Below are positions 15,895-24,178 of a DNA stretch of 64,000 bases, piece by piece. Source of the stretch: Candidatus Falkowella caecavicola (GTDB lineage: Bacteria > Bacillota > Clostridia > Oscillospirales > Ruminococcaceae); contig CAJFUK010000029.1 in assembly GCA_904420125.1 (NCBI GenBank), positions 1-64,000 of the forward strand, given 5' to 3'. Position 1 is the stretch's first letter; every line of letters begins with the position of its first letter. The notes beneath the pieces were generated by a model that was not told the DNA's origin, did not search any database, and worked only from the letters and a program-made list of their open reading frames with translations. Made by a program: the position numbers and the translations under genes.

Positions 15895-18846
15895 TTAGTC
15901 GTTCAGATTCAGCTCTTCGCGTTTTGCCTGAATCTCTAAAGTGATCTCTTCTGTATATTTTACAATAGATTCCCTCGGCACCTCAATATTATTGATAACC
16001 TCATTAAATGCGTTATTCAGGTGACGGGAAGTATAGTAACTACCCGGAACAACCGGTGTTTCAACAACGTTTCTCCACTGGGTGATAATGGTATCATAAA
16101 TGTCGCGGGGCCATGCCAGATAAGAAACCGCTTCGATGTTTGCCGTATTATATCGGGCAGCTGCACCAAGAATTGCCTCCAACTCTCTTGCATATTCTAC
16201 CTGCGTCTCGGTAGACATCCACCATTTCATGAATTCCCAGGCGTTTTCCTGTTTTTTGGTTCCCTCGCCAACCTGCGCAAGCATAACGCAGGAGGTTCCT
16301 CCGTTACCAGCGATCGCATTGTTGATGGTTCCATCTTCCTGTACTGTGCCAGGCAGAGCAGCCATGCCCCACAGACCTTTGATTTCCGGAGCGGCAACAG
16401 CGATCTGATTGTATAACGTATAGTCGCCGAAGCCTAAAGGCATTTCTCCGTTTCTGAAACGGTTATAGAAGTCGGAGGATACCGGCAGTCCGTACAGGGT
16501 ATACAGTTCACAGTATTCCTGGAAAGACTGTACACTTTCCGGTGAATCCAGCAAGCATTCAGACAGATCGTCGGAATAATATTGTCCGCCGCGCTGATAC
16601 AGCATTGTAGTAAAGATCGGAAGGCCGCCAGGAGAAACATCCAGGTTGTTTTCCTGAATCGTTCCGAGTGCCGTATAGAACTCTTCCCAGGTCTCCGGGA
16701 CCTTGATGCCCAGTTCACCTAAAATATCCTTCCGGTAGAACATAACCATAAAGCCCTGTGTCTGCGGCAGCGCATAGACTGCATCACCATAAGTATAAGG
16801 CGTAAATGCGCTCGGCATAAACCAGCTCTGTACTTCATCGAATCCTTCCAGCTTAGACAGATCGACCAGTGCATTACGCACACCGTAGTCAATCGGCAGT
16901 GTACCGGAGGTTCCAAGCGCTACATCCGGACCTTCTCCGGAAGCCGTTGCATAGAGAAGTGTCGATTCATTTGAAAGAATATTAAAGTTTACCTTAATAC
17001 CGGTTTCTTTTGTAAAACCATAGTCAATCATTTTCTTTAACGTGGTCGCCTGGTCACGTCCTAAGGTTGCCCATACTGTAATGACATCTTCCTCGTCTTC
17101 CTGATAGGCGTTACCGATCGAGGAGTCATCAATGGTAAAGGACACAAAGAACTTCTTGATTTCATACCAGGCGCCTTCAAAAAAGCCAGGCTCTGCAGGA
17201 TCCATCTCCTGATCGGGAGAAGCAACCACAAGATAGTCAATTTCCACCGGCTGATTTCTGGCAGTCAGCGCCCAGGATGCCAGCGAAGAAATATTGGATT
17301 TAAAATTACTTAACACATTGGAAATAACGTCCGGATTTTCAATCATCTCTTCTATCTGCTGAATCAGCTGGTCAATAACAGCCGCTTCGTTGGTCGAAGA
17401 AGAGCTCAGTGCAACAATTGCATCAGCCTGTTCCTGCAGACGAGCTTGCAGTGATGTCAGCTGATCGATCAGATCCGGCAGACGGGCATCCAGACGGTAG
17501 TCACGATAGATGTCCGGGCTTGGACCTGTAATCATAATGATGCGGGTATACAGATCGGTCAGATCCAGAACCAGTTCCTGAATCGAACGGAGAATCTCTG
17601 CAACTTCACCCATATTCATTTTCAAACGGATCGTATGGGTACCCGCCGTCAGTTCAAATTTATAGGGATTTCCTTCTGCATCGCTGATCCACATGGACTG
17701 AAAAGCGGTGTCATAATTAAAATGGATCATCTTTGCTTCCGAGAACGGTACCTCGCCGTCAATCGTCAGTTCACGGGTCGCCGGGAAACTGATGCTGGTA
17801 GACTGGCGGAAACGCATACCGATTGTATACAAGCCATCTTCAGGAACTTCAAATTCCCATTGGATCCACTGATTGGGAAGATTCCAGTTGGTGCTGCCGA
17901 TGGTATTCAACCGGGAACTCTTCAAATCGGTAGGTATTGTATAGGCGCTGGACTTATCCGAAATCGGATATAAGCTGGCGTCTGATTTCAGGACAGCATC
18001 TTCACCCTGAATCATAATTTTATGCCCGCTGGTATCCTGCATGGTATATTCTGCAGAAACCTCTGCATAACTTTCCGGAAGTTCATATGTAAAAAGGGTA
18101 ATTTTTTCAAAAATAACAGGTTCTTTCACCGAAGTCAGCCGAATCGTATGCTTTCCCTGTGAAAAGTAAAATTTAAATGGGTCTATGGTCAAACCATCTG
18201 AGTCCACCAGATCGGTTTCAGTCCACATGGGAACCTCAACTTGTGTAGGACGGATATCGTTTCCCTGATTATCGCGCTGGAAAAACTGTCCTTCCACCCA
18301 GCCTTCTTCCTGTTTCTGCTCTTCGGTATATTCCTCGTTTACCCAGTTTCGTTTCAGGGTAAAGACCGCCGCTTCAGAAAAGGGAACTTCTCCATCGATC
18401 CGCAGTTCCCTTTCAATATCCGAGCTTTTCCCGGCAACTGTATAATAAGAAATATTGATACTGTACAAACCATCTGCCGGAATATCTACTTCCCATTCCA
18501 GGAAGCCATCCTCTCCGGACTCTACAACTTTTCCGGAAACGCCCTCGTATCCGTCATGTACCTGTACCTCTCCTTCGCTGGCCGTATAATCCGCTGCTTG
18601 AATCACAATCGGATTTTGGCCATCAGGAACAGAAGCATATTCGGAAATATACTCTGCATAGGAGACTCTTTCTTCATACAAGGGTGAATCATCCTCTTCT
18701 TCACCCGCCGCAGTATCGACAGCAGCAACCGCTGTGTCTTCGATACCTTCTGTGTTTGCTACGTCTTCAGCGCTTACGGTAATTCCGCCGGCTACCAGGC
18801 TTAACGTCATGGACAGCGCCAGCAACATCGACATAACCCTTTTCAT
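15895..18846 (-). CDS. Giant solute-binding protein with tandem CBM-like domains
   Basis: Extracellular receptor for the ABC importer. At 983 residues it is more than twice the usual size. It has a signal peptide ending near VSA-ED with no lipobox; two N-terminal beta-sandwich units of CBM35/CBM6 type (about 75-260 and 275-430), each carrying the phrase 'LxIDGEVPFSEA'; a helical stretch (about 425-530); then a family-1 solute-binding fold (about 590-983: DVITVWATLGRDQ, GEGPDVALGTSG, WEFMKWWMSTETQ). ATG chosen because AAGGAG lies seven bases upstream; an ATG seven codons earlier overlaps that site. It is the first gene of the operon, after the promoter at 19027-19055. Confidence 0.85.
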   Translation of the reverse strand: MKRVMSMLLALSMTLSLVAGGITVSAEDVANTEGIEDTAVAAVDTAAGEEEDDSPLYEERVSYAEYISEYASVPDGQNPIVIQAADYTASEGEVQVHDGYEGVSGKVVESGEDGFLEWEVDIPADGLYSINISYYTVAGKSSDIERELRIDGEVPFSEAAVFTLKRNWVNEEYTEEQKQEEGWVEGQFFQRDNQGNDIRPTQVEVPMWTETDLVDSDGLTIDPFKFYFSQGKHTIRLTSVKEPVIFEKITLFTYELPESYAEVSAEYTMQDTSGHKIMIQGEDAVLKSDASLYPISDKSSAYTIPTDLKSSRLNTIGSTNWNLPNQWIQWEFEVPEDGLYTIGMRFRQSTSISFPATRELTIDGEVPFSEAKMIHFNYDTAFQSMWISDAEGNPYKFELTAGTHTIRLKMNMGEVAEILRSIQELVLDLTDLYTRIIMITGPSPDIYRDYRLDARLPDLIDQLTSLQARLQEQADAIVALSSSSTNEAAVIDQLIQQIEEMIENPDVISNVLSNFKSNISSLASWALTARNQPVEIDYLVVASPDQEMDPAEPGFFEGAWYEIKKFFVSFTIDDSSIGNAYQEDEEDVITVWATLGRDQATTLKKMIDYGFTKETGIKVNFNILSNESTLLYATASGEGPDVALGTSGTLPIDYGVRNALVDLSKLEGFDEVQSWFMPSAFTPYTYGDAVYALPQTQGFMVMFYRKDILGELGIKVPETWEEFYTALGTIQENNLDVSPGGLPIFTTMLYQRGGQYYSDDLSECLLDSPESVQSFQEYCELYTLYGLPVSSDFYNRFRNGEMPLGFGDYTLYNQIAVAAPEIKGLWGMAALPGTVQEDGTINNAIAGNGGTSCVMLAQVGEGTKKQENAWEFMKWWMSTETQVEYARELEAILGAAARYNTANIEAVSYLAWPRDIYDTIITQWRNVVETPVVPGSYYTSRHLNNAFNEVINNIEVPRESIVKYTEEITLEIQAKREELNLND

Positions 18847-19026
18847 CAAGACACTCCTTTTCACCATACTTGAACCTGCTAAATACCCTTTCTATCATGA
18901 ACGCAAAACGGAATCAGACCCACTGCCCATTTCGCTGTCATCTGGTCAAGGCCACCGTATCCGGTGGATTCTCTGCATATGTGAAAGATCACCAATTACA
19001 GAATTTTAGCACATCGTAACATGATT

Positions 19027-19055
19027 ATTATACATGATATATACCAGCTTGTAAA
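19027..19055 (-). promoter_or_regulatory. Promoter of the carbohydrate ABC operon
   Basis: TTTACA (19050-19055) and TATAAT (19027-19032) on the minus strand, 17 bp apart, about 180 nt upstream of the solute-binding protein start. The perfect palindrome TTGTTAACAA lies about 30 nt upstream and could be an operator. The 18847-19179 gap holds nothing else I recognise. Confidence 0.7.
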
Positions 19056-19179
19056 TAGTTCATTCAAAATTTTTTGTATATTGTTAACAAAGGGCTGGCA
19101 AATAACCAATAAAAATGCGATATTATAGGGTTTTTTTGCGGCAAATTCATGAAAATTTCTTATTTTCTTCACCTAAATT

Positions 19180-20886
19180 TCACATAATTTTCTGAAATGA
19201 TCCGTCTTTTTGCCGAAAGGCCTTTTTTACATCCTCCGCCGACAGTTTTGGACGCCGGTAGGCATCAAATACGCCTTTATTATTCTGTGTTTTGGGACGG
19301 CTACTCCAGTTTCCTTCGGTCACGCGGCAGTCACAGAACTGCCAGATAAACGCGCCAGTTAAAAACGGTGCCTGTAAGTAGCAGGCCAGATCAGCCTGCA
19401 GGCTGTCTGCCTGCCGCTCTTCGCTCCAGTGTTCCCTTCCCATACTGCGAAACCCATAAACTGCCCCAGCGCCGAATTCACTGATCACCATAGGCTTTCC
19501 TTCGCCCCCATGCGTCCGGGTCCATTCCTGGAGGCTTTTAAGCTTCTCCCATGCATCCTGATCATCATACCAGTTTGCATAAATATTATAGGAGACGATA
19601 TCGGCCAGATCCAGGCACCGGTCAGAAAAATGTGCATTGGAAGCATAGGTGACTGGACGTGTCCGGTCAAAATCACGAATCTGGCCAATCTGACTTTCAT
19701 AATGGTGCCGCACACGCTCGTCCCAGGACGAACACTCATTCAGCACGGCCCAGATGACAATGGAAGGATGGTTATAATGATTTTCGAGCATTTCCTGAAT
19801 ACATACTCGACTCTGGCTTTCAAAAGCGGGATTCTCCATTTCTTCCGGGGACAATCCTCTGGCATGTGCTTCTTCCCAAACCAGCATGCCATAGCTATCG
19901 CATAAATCCAGGAAGCGCTCGTCGTTGGGATAATGGCTGGTACGCACACTGTTGGCTCCCGTTTCCCGCATCAGAGCGAGATCCCGCATCTGGGCTGCCA
20001 GCGGCAGTGCACAACCAAACTGCGGATCATCCTCATGCCGGTTGTATCCTTTCAGGAAAATCGGACGGCCATTGAGCAGCAGCCGGTTCCCGGATACCTG
20101 TATTTCCCGGAATCCAACCCGGTCAATCCAGTCATCGACCGGATAATTTTCGTTCATAAAAAATAATGCCATCTTCAGCAGATAAAGTGCAGGAGATTCC
20201 GGGGACCATTCTTTCACATCCTGCAATACAAAAGATTTTTCAAAAGAAACCTTTCGCCCGGCCGGAACCGTCACTTCCCCGAAGTCCAGGGAAATATGAC
20301 GTCCCAGCTGGCCTTTGCATAAAAGGGTGGCCGGCTTTCCGCAGAGATTGTGCAGCTCCACCCGGATTTGGGCCTCCCAGGCGTTTCCGCATCGTCGCGG
20401 CGTAAAGAAAACCTTTTCAATATAAACATTGTTTAAATATTCCAGACTGACTGGCCTGGTGATCCCGCCGTATGTATAGTAATCATTTTCTTTATGCAGC
20501 GCAGATGCTTCAGAAAAGGAATTATCGACGACCAATTCAATTTCATGCCGGCCTTCGGGCGCATCGGGAAGCAAAATAGAAAAAGGCGTGTACGCGCCAT
20601 AATGACCTCCCACTTTTTTCTTGTTGACATAGACCTCCGCAGTATGGCTGACACCTTTAAAAACAAGGCGCAGATTGGATTTTCTTTTGGTAAAAATCAC
20701 CTTCCGGTACAAAGCCCGCCCACGGTATCCACGGCAGGATGGATCCATTTCCCAGCAGCTCGGCACCAGCATTTTTTCACTGCAAGGCTCGCATCCTGTA
20801 AAATCCCCGTCAAGCTTTTGGAATTCCCATATTCCTTCCAAATCCTCTGTATAACGGATTTCATGGGTTTGAAACAGCCTTTCCAT
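19180..20886 (-). CDS. uidA: Beta-glucuronidase (GH2)
   Basis: Cytoplasmic enzyme that cleaves beta-D-glucuronides, such as conjugates of xenobiotics or host glycans. 568 residues in the three-domain GH2 layout: sugar-binding fold, Ig-like domain, then a TIM barrel. Acid/base Glu is in VLNECSS and the nucleophile in ISEFG, followed by a WSEERQ segment that aligns with WSEEYQ of E. coli GUS. Near the C-terminus NNKGVF carries the N-x-K pair that marks glucuronide-specific GH2 enzymes (N566/K568 in E. coli); galacturonidases can also have it. The ATG at MERLFQ has GGGAG eight bases upstream; an in-frame start 69 nt earlier is less likely. A promoter and hairpin lie upstream at 21006-21088. Confidence 0.85.
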   Translation of the reverse strand: MERLFQTHEIRYTEDLEGIWEFQKLDGDFTGCEPCSEKMLVPSCWEMDPSCRGYRGRALYRKVIFTKRKSNLRLVFKGVSHTAEVYVNKKKVGGHYGAYTPFSILLPDAPEGRHEIELVVDNSFSEASALHKENDYYTYGGITRPVSLEYLNNVYIEKVFFTPRRCGNAWEAQIRVELHNLCGKPATLLCKGQLGRHISLDFGEVTVPAGRKVSFEKSFVLQDVKEWSPESPALYLLKMALFFMNENYPVDDWIDRVGFREIQVSGNRLLLNGRPIFLKGYNRHEDDPQFGCALPLAAQMRDLALMRETGANSVRTSHYPNDERFLDLCDSYGMLVWEEAHARGLSPEEMENPAFESQSRVCIQEMLENHYNHPSIVIWAVLNECSSWDERVRHHYESQIGQIRDFDRTRPVTYASNAHFSDRCLDLADIVSYNIYANWYDDQDAWEKLKSLQEWTRTHGGEGKPMVISEFGAGAVYGFRSMGREHWSEERQADSLQADLACYLQAPFLTGAFIWQFCDCRVTEGNWSSRPKTQNNKGVFDAYRRPKLSAEDVKKAFRQKDGSFQKIM

Positions 20887-21005
20887 GATATTTTCTCCCA
20901 TCTTCATTCTTTTTGAACAGTTGGAGAACAACCTTGTCTGTTCTATCTTATGCAAAAATAATGGTTTTCATTTACAAATTTTGTTTAAAAAGTAAAATGT
21001 CCAGA

Positions 21006-21043
21006 CACAAAAAGGCACGCCGGAACCTACATTCCGGCATGTC
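21006..21043 (-). terminator. Hairpin terminator within the uidA leader
   Basis: CATGCCGGAA pairs with TTCCGGCGTG (21032-21041 with 21016-21025, one U-G pair in the minus-strand RNA) and is followed by TTTTTGTG. It sits about 10 nt after the expected start of transcription from 21060-21088. Confidence 0.65.
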
Positions 21044-21059
21044 AAAAAAATCTAGTATT

Positions 21060-21088
21060 ATTATACAATATTTTCTCTTTTTCGTAAA
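21060..21088 (-). promoter_or_regulatory. Promoter upstream of uidA
   Basis: TTTACG (21083-21088) and TATAAT (21060-21065), 17 bp apart on the minus strand, about 175 nt upstream of the uidA start. Confidence 0.65.
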
Positions 21089-21161
21089 GAGGGGAAGACA
21101 ATTTTCTTCTGCTTGATTTCAAAAAAGATGGCATTTCTTGTTGTCCGAATCAGAAAAGACA

Positions 21162-21191
21162 AATATACCTGCCCCAGCGGCCTTTCGTCAA
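21162..21191 (-). promoter_or_regulatory. Second promoter-like sequence upstream of uidA
   Basis: TTGACG (21186-21191) and TATATT (21162-21167) on the minus strand with an 18-bp spacer. Transcripts from here would also pass through the hairpin at 21006-21043. Confidence 0.45.
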
Positions 21192-21407
21192 TCAGCATCC
21201 ATTCCCGCAGTACAGCAGAATAGAACCCCTGTCCCTATTCAGGAGCACAAGCCAGCGCAAATACCCCGTGTGATAAAGACGCTTTCTGATTTTGAAAGCG
21301 CAGGGCATATCGGAAGATATACCCTGCGCTTCTGCCCGTTTCCTCTGAAACCAGGGAGAAACGTTGCCCGCGAGGTACAGGCCCGCTTCTCAGGCCGTGA
21401 TATGGCA

Positions 21408-22010
21408 CTACCCCGGTTCACACGAATTTCCAGCCGCTTCGTATTCGGATTTTGTCAGTCTCCAATGATATTGTAATCTGCCCTTACTCGGTTGCGGAAT
21501 ATCCTCCGTCAAAATGAGCGAGAATCCATTCTTTTCCCATACCCGTCTAGAACGAATATTATAATCTTCACAAAAACAATGTAAAACATCAACCTTTTCT
21601 ACCGTGAATGCAAAATCCACCAGCATTCTGATAAAGAGGGTTCCGATTCCTTTGCCCCAATACGATTTTTCACCAATCATCATATCAATTCTTCTTACAT
21701 CGGTATCATCCGTATACATTGCTTTAACGTTAGACAAATTCATTTTTTGCAACCAACACTCACCAATGACTTGCCCATTTACTTCGATTGCAAAGTAAAG
21801 AATGTCCTGCGGCGCCCCTCCATATATTTTGTGTATGATCTCCGGAGGATAACTCTGAATGTCGTCCCCTTCCGCCCAATATAAGACTTCAGGATCAGCG
21901 TTCCATTGATACAGATACGGCAAATCCTCATCTGATAGGGGACGCAGCACAATCTTATACTGATCGTTTCCCCCATATAATGTGATATTATGTGCCTTGA
22001 TGATGCTCAT
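21408..22010 (-). CDS. GNAT family N-acetyltransferase (RimJ/aminoglycoside 6'-type)
   Basis: Acetyl-CoA-dependent transferase of about 200 residues. The acetyl-CoA site is visible in IDMMIGEKSYWGKGIGT, followed by YNIRSRRVWEKNGF, the usual last strand of the fold. The layout and motifs resemble the AAC(6')/RimL group, but the acceptor cannot be read from sequence and resistance should not be assumed. The ATG at MSIIKA has GGGAGG six bases upstream; a start 60 nt earlier lacks this. It is a single gene with no clear partner. Confidence 0.78.
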   Translation of the reverse strand: MSIIKAHNITLYGGNDQYKIVLRPLSDEDLPYLYQWNADPEVLYWAEGDDIQSYPPEIIHKIYGGAPQDILYFAIEVNGQVIGECWLQKMNLSNVKAMYTDDTDVRRIDMMIGEKSYWGKGIGTLFIRMLVDFAFTVEKVDVLHCFCEDYNIRSRRVWEKNGFSLILTEDIPQPSKGRLQYHWRLTKSEYEAAGNSCEPG

Positions 22011-22318
22011 ATTTTGCCTCCCACTACCTGTTTGTTCCCATGTAGGCCGAAAGGTAAGGATCGAATCCATGTAAAAGAAAAGAGAAGCAAACCCTGATAA
22101 ATCCTTTGCTTCTCTCGTAAGGCATATGGAAAACAGTAAAAAGCGGAAAGATCATGACTCAATCCTTAGATACCCCCGCCATCGCCGTTGACCTGCCGGT
22201 TTTCTGCAAGACCGGCGGGGAATCTATCCCTTTTCCCGATCTCTTTTTCAATGGATGCCGGCTCCCTCCTGCACCTGAATGTCCTGATCGCGCAGGAGGG
22301 AATGCACCGGCCTGTTTG
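22011..22318. other. Intergenic stretch between the GNAT and DUF6171 genes
   Basis: Besides the terminator at 22077-22115 I see no gene. A GC-rich inverted repeat near 22190-22235 (around GCCGGT and ACCGGC) has no clear role. Confidence 0.4.
22077..22115 (-). terminator. Terminator of the abfA-DUF6171 transcript
   Basis: Perfect 11-bp stem (22081-22091 with 22105-22115) followed on the minus strand by TTTTCTTTT. Confidence 0.7.
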
Positions 22319-22582
22319 CTACCATTTTTTCTCTTCTCCCGGACAATCACTGTTGACCCTGGCCGCACGTGCTTCGACGAAGCAGCCGCATTTCCGGCAC
22401 ATACCATCTGCCAGTTCATCACACGTCTTACATAGCTGCAAACGCCGCTGGTAAGTCTCTTCATCTGCCTTTTGCTCTGGCGGCAGCAGCGAGATATACT
22501 CATAAATGCTGGCAAAATACTGCTCCTGATCCATCTCGGAGAGCAGACAGCGACGGCAGAATGGTTTTCCCGGCTTATTCAA
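22319..22582 (-). CDS. DUF6171 small cysteine-rich protein
   Basis: An 87-residue protein with paired CxxC motifs ([25 protein letters not shown]), the zinc-ribbon-like pattern of DUF6171 proteins found across Clostridia. Function unknown. The conserved part starts at KPFCRRC. The only sensible start is a TTG overlapping the abfA stop codon (TTGAATAAG), so translation is probably coupled to abfA. Longer in-frame starts inside abfA are possible but would add non-family residues. It ends before the terminator at 22077-22115. Confidence 0.7.
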   Translation of the reverse strand: MNKPGKPFCRRCLLSEMDQEQYFASIYEYISLLPPEQKADEETYQRRLQLCKTCDELADGMCRKCGCFVEARAARVNSDCPGEEKKW

Positions 22583-24062
22583 GAGTGATCGAAACGATGC
22601 TGCAGCAAGGCATCTGGATCGACATATGTCCATCCTTGAGGGTATAGCCTGAGAATACTTCCGTATGTACAGCATCCGGATTTTCAAAGGTATTGTGCGC
22701 ATCCATCGCATTGGTCAGGATTTCGGCTTCTTTTACCCCTTTAGCATCAAATCCGATAAGATTGACATCAACATCAAACGCCTCCTGCAAAGAGCAGTTT
22801 GAAATAGTCAGCATCAGCTTGCCGTCTGCGGAAATGGATACAGACTGCGAAAGGCTCGGAACCTGCAGATCGCCGGCGCATCCGACCGCCTTGTTTTCCA
22901 CAAAACTGTCTACCAGTGTCGCATCCTGATGACCACGGTACATTTTGAAGACATAGAATGTAGGGGTCTTAATCATTTTCTCGCCTTCTGTCAAAAGGAC
23001 GGACTGAAGGACGTTGACTGTCTGTGCAATATTGGCCATAACTACCCGGTCGGAATGCTGGTTGAACATGTCCAGATGAATCGCTGCAACCAGCGCGTCC
23101 CGCATGGTGTTCTGCTGATAAAGGAATCCCGGATTGGTTCCCGGCTCTACTTCATACCAGGTGCCCCACTCATCTACAATCAGGCCGATCTTGTGATCCG
23201 GATCATACTTGGACATCACTTCGCAGTGTTTGACCAGAAGTTTTTCTGTTTCATGGGCAAAATAGACAACCTTATAGTATTCGCTCTCATCGAATCCCGT
23301 TGCATGGCGGCGGTCGCTCCAGTCATTGCCGCACAGCGTATAGTTGTGTAAGCTGATCGCATGCGCCTGGTTTCCAATCCCCTGCATGAGTTTGTCGGTC
23401 CAGTGATAATCTGCACCGCTCGGACCGCAGGCAACTTTGTACAGCTGATTGCCGCTGAAATTCCGGCAGTATGTCTGATACCGGCGATATTCATCCGCAT
23501 AATACTCTGGCCGCATGTTTCCGCCGCAGCCCCAGTTTTCATTGCCGATTCCCAAATATTTCAGTTTCCAGGGTTTTTCCCGTCCGTTTTTCCGCCGCAG
23601 CTCCGCCATGGGGGACACGCCGTCAAAGGTCATGTATTCCACCCATTCTGCCATTTCCTGCACTGTACCGCTTCCGAGATTTCCGGCAATATACGGTTCA
23701 CAGCCCAGTTGTTCGCACAAATCCATAAATTCGTGGGTACCGAAACTGTTGTCCTCGACCACGCCTCCCCAATGCGTGTTGATCATTTTTTTACGGTTTT
23801 CTTTCGGCCCGATCCCATCCTTCCAATGGTACTCGTCTGCAAAACAGCCGCCGGGCCAGCGAAGAACCGGTATTTTGATCTCCTTTAACGCTTCAACGAC
23901 GTCATTCCGGATCCCGCGGGTATTCGGAATCTTAGAATCCTCTCCTACATAAATGCCCTCATAGATACATCTGCCCAGATGCTCGGAAAAATGTCCATAT
24001 ATTTCTTTGTTGATTTTGCTCTTCTGATGTGCCGCATTGATCACCATTTTTACTTTTGCCAT
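22575..24062 (-). CDS. abfA: GH51 alpha-L-arabinofuranosidase
   Basis: Removes terminal alpha-L-arabinofuranose from arabinoxylan or arabinan oligosaccharides in the cytoplasm; there is no signal peptide. The 495-residue length is normal. Visible are [34 protein letters not shown], the acid/base Glu (about 175) in GIGNENWG and the nucleophile Glu (about 298) in LIVDEWG, then the C-terminal beta-sandwich. Two ATGs are adjacent; the second has better spacing from AAAGGAG. The divergent AraC gene with overlapping promoters is the likely regulator. Confidence 0.93.
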   Translation of the reverse strand: MAKVKMVINAAHQKSKINKEIYGHFSEHLGRCIYEGIYVGEDSKIPNTRGIRNDVVEALKEIKIPVLRWPGGCFADEYHWKDGIGPKENRKKMINTHWGGVVEDNSFGTHEFMDLCEQLGCEPYIAGNLGSGTVQEMAEWVEYMTFDGVSPMAELRRKNGREKPWKLKYLGIGNENWGCGGNMRPEYYADEYRRYQTYCRNFSGNQLYKVACGPSGADYHWTDKLMQGIGNQAHAISLHNYTLCGNDWSDRRHATGFDESEYYKVVYFAHETEKLLVKHCEVMSKYDPDHKIGLIVDEWGTWYEVEPGTNPGFLYQQNTMRDALVAAIHLDMFNQHSDRVVMANIAQTVNVLQSVLLTEGEKMIKTPTFYVFKMYRGHQDATLVDSFVENKAVGCAGDLQVPSLSQSVSISADGKLMLTISNCSLQEAFDVDVNLIGFDAKGVKEAEILTNAMDAHNTFENPDAVHTEVFSGYTLKDGHMSIQMPCCSIVSITLE

Positions 24063-24096
24063 CATGATTCTCCTTTACATCATTGATTTATAAATT

Positions 24097-24125
24097 ATCA
24101 TACACTATTGACAAAATCTTTTCAA
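24097..24125 (-). promoter_or_regulatory. Promoter of abfA
   Basis: TTGAAA (24120-24125) and TATGAT (24097-24102) on the minus strand, 17 bp apart. It overlaps the AraC-gene promoter on the other strand. Confidence 0.6.
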
Positions 24126-24136
24126 TGACATATCCT
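24108..24136 (+). promoter_or_regulatory. Promoter of the AraC-family gene
   Basis: TTGACA (24108-24113) and TATCCT (24131-24136) on the plus strand, 17 bp apart, ending about 40 nt before the start codon. Confidence 0.6.
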
Positions 24137-24178
24137 ATTTTTAGCTGATCTATTCTACGATATAGGAGGAAAATGATC

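Larger units (their letters stand above)
20887..21407. other. 521-nt control region upstream of uidA
   Basis: No gene is evident. On the minus strand it holds two promoter-like sequences (21162-21191, 21060-21088) and one intrinsic terminator (21006-21043), plus a 15-bp near-perfect inverted repeat at 21296-21331 after the GNAT gene. The last repeat lacks a good T tract. Confidence 0.55.

Noticed and set aside
21408-22010. Aminoglycoside-resistance acetyltransferase
   Set aside because: The fold fits the AAC(6') group, but many RimL-like enzymes look the same and nothing around it suggests a resistance element.
22159-22515. 118-codon minus-strand frame overlapping the DUF6171 gene
   Set aside because: The other frame carries the conserved CxxC pattern of DUF6171; this one is Arg/Ser-rich with no family features.
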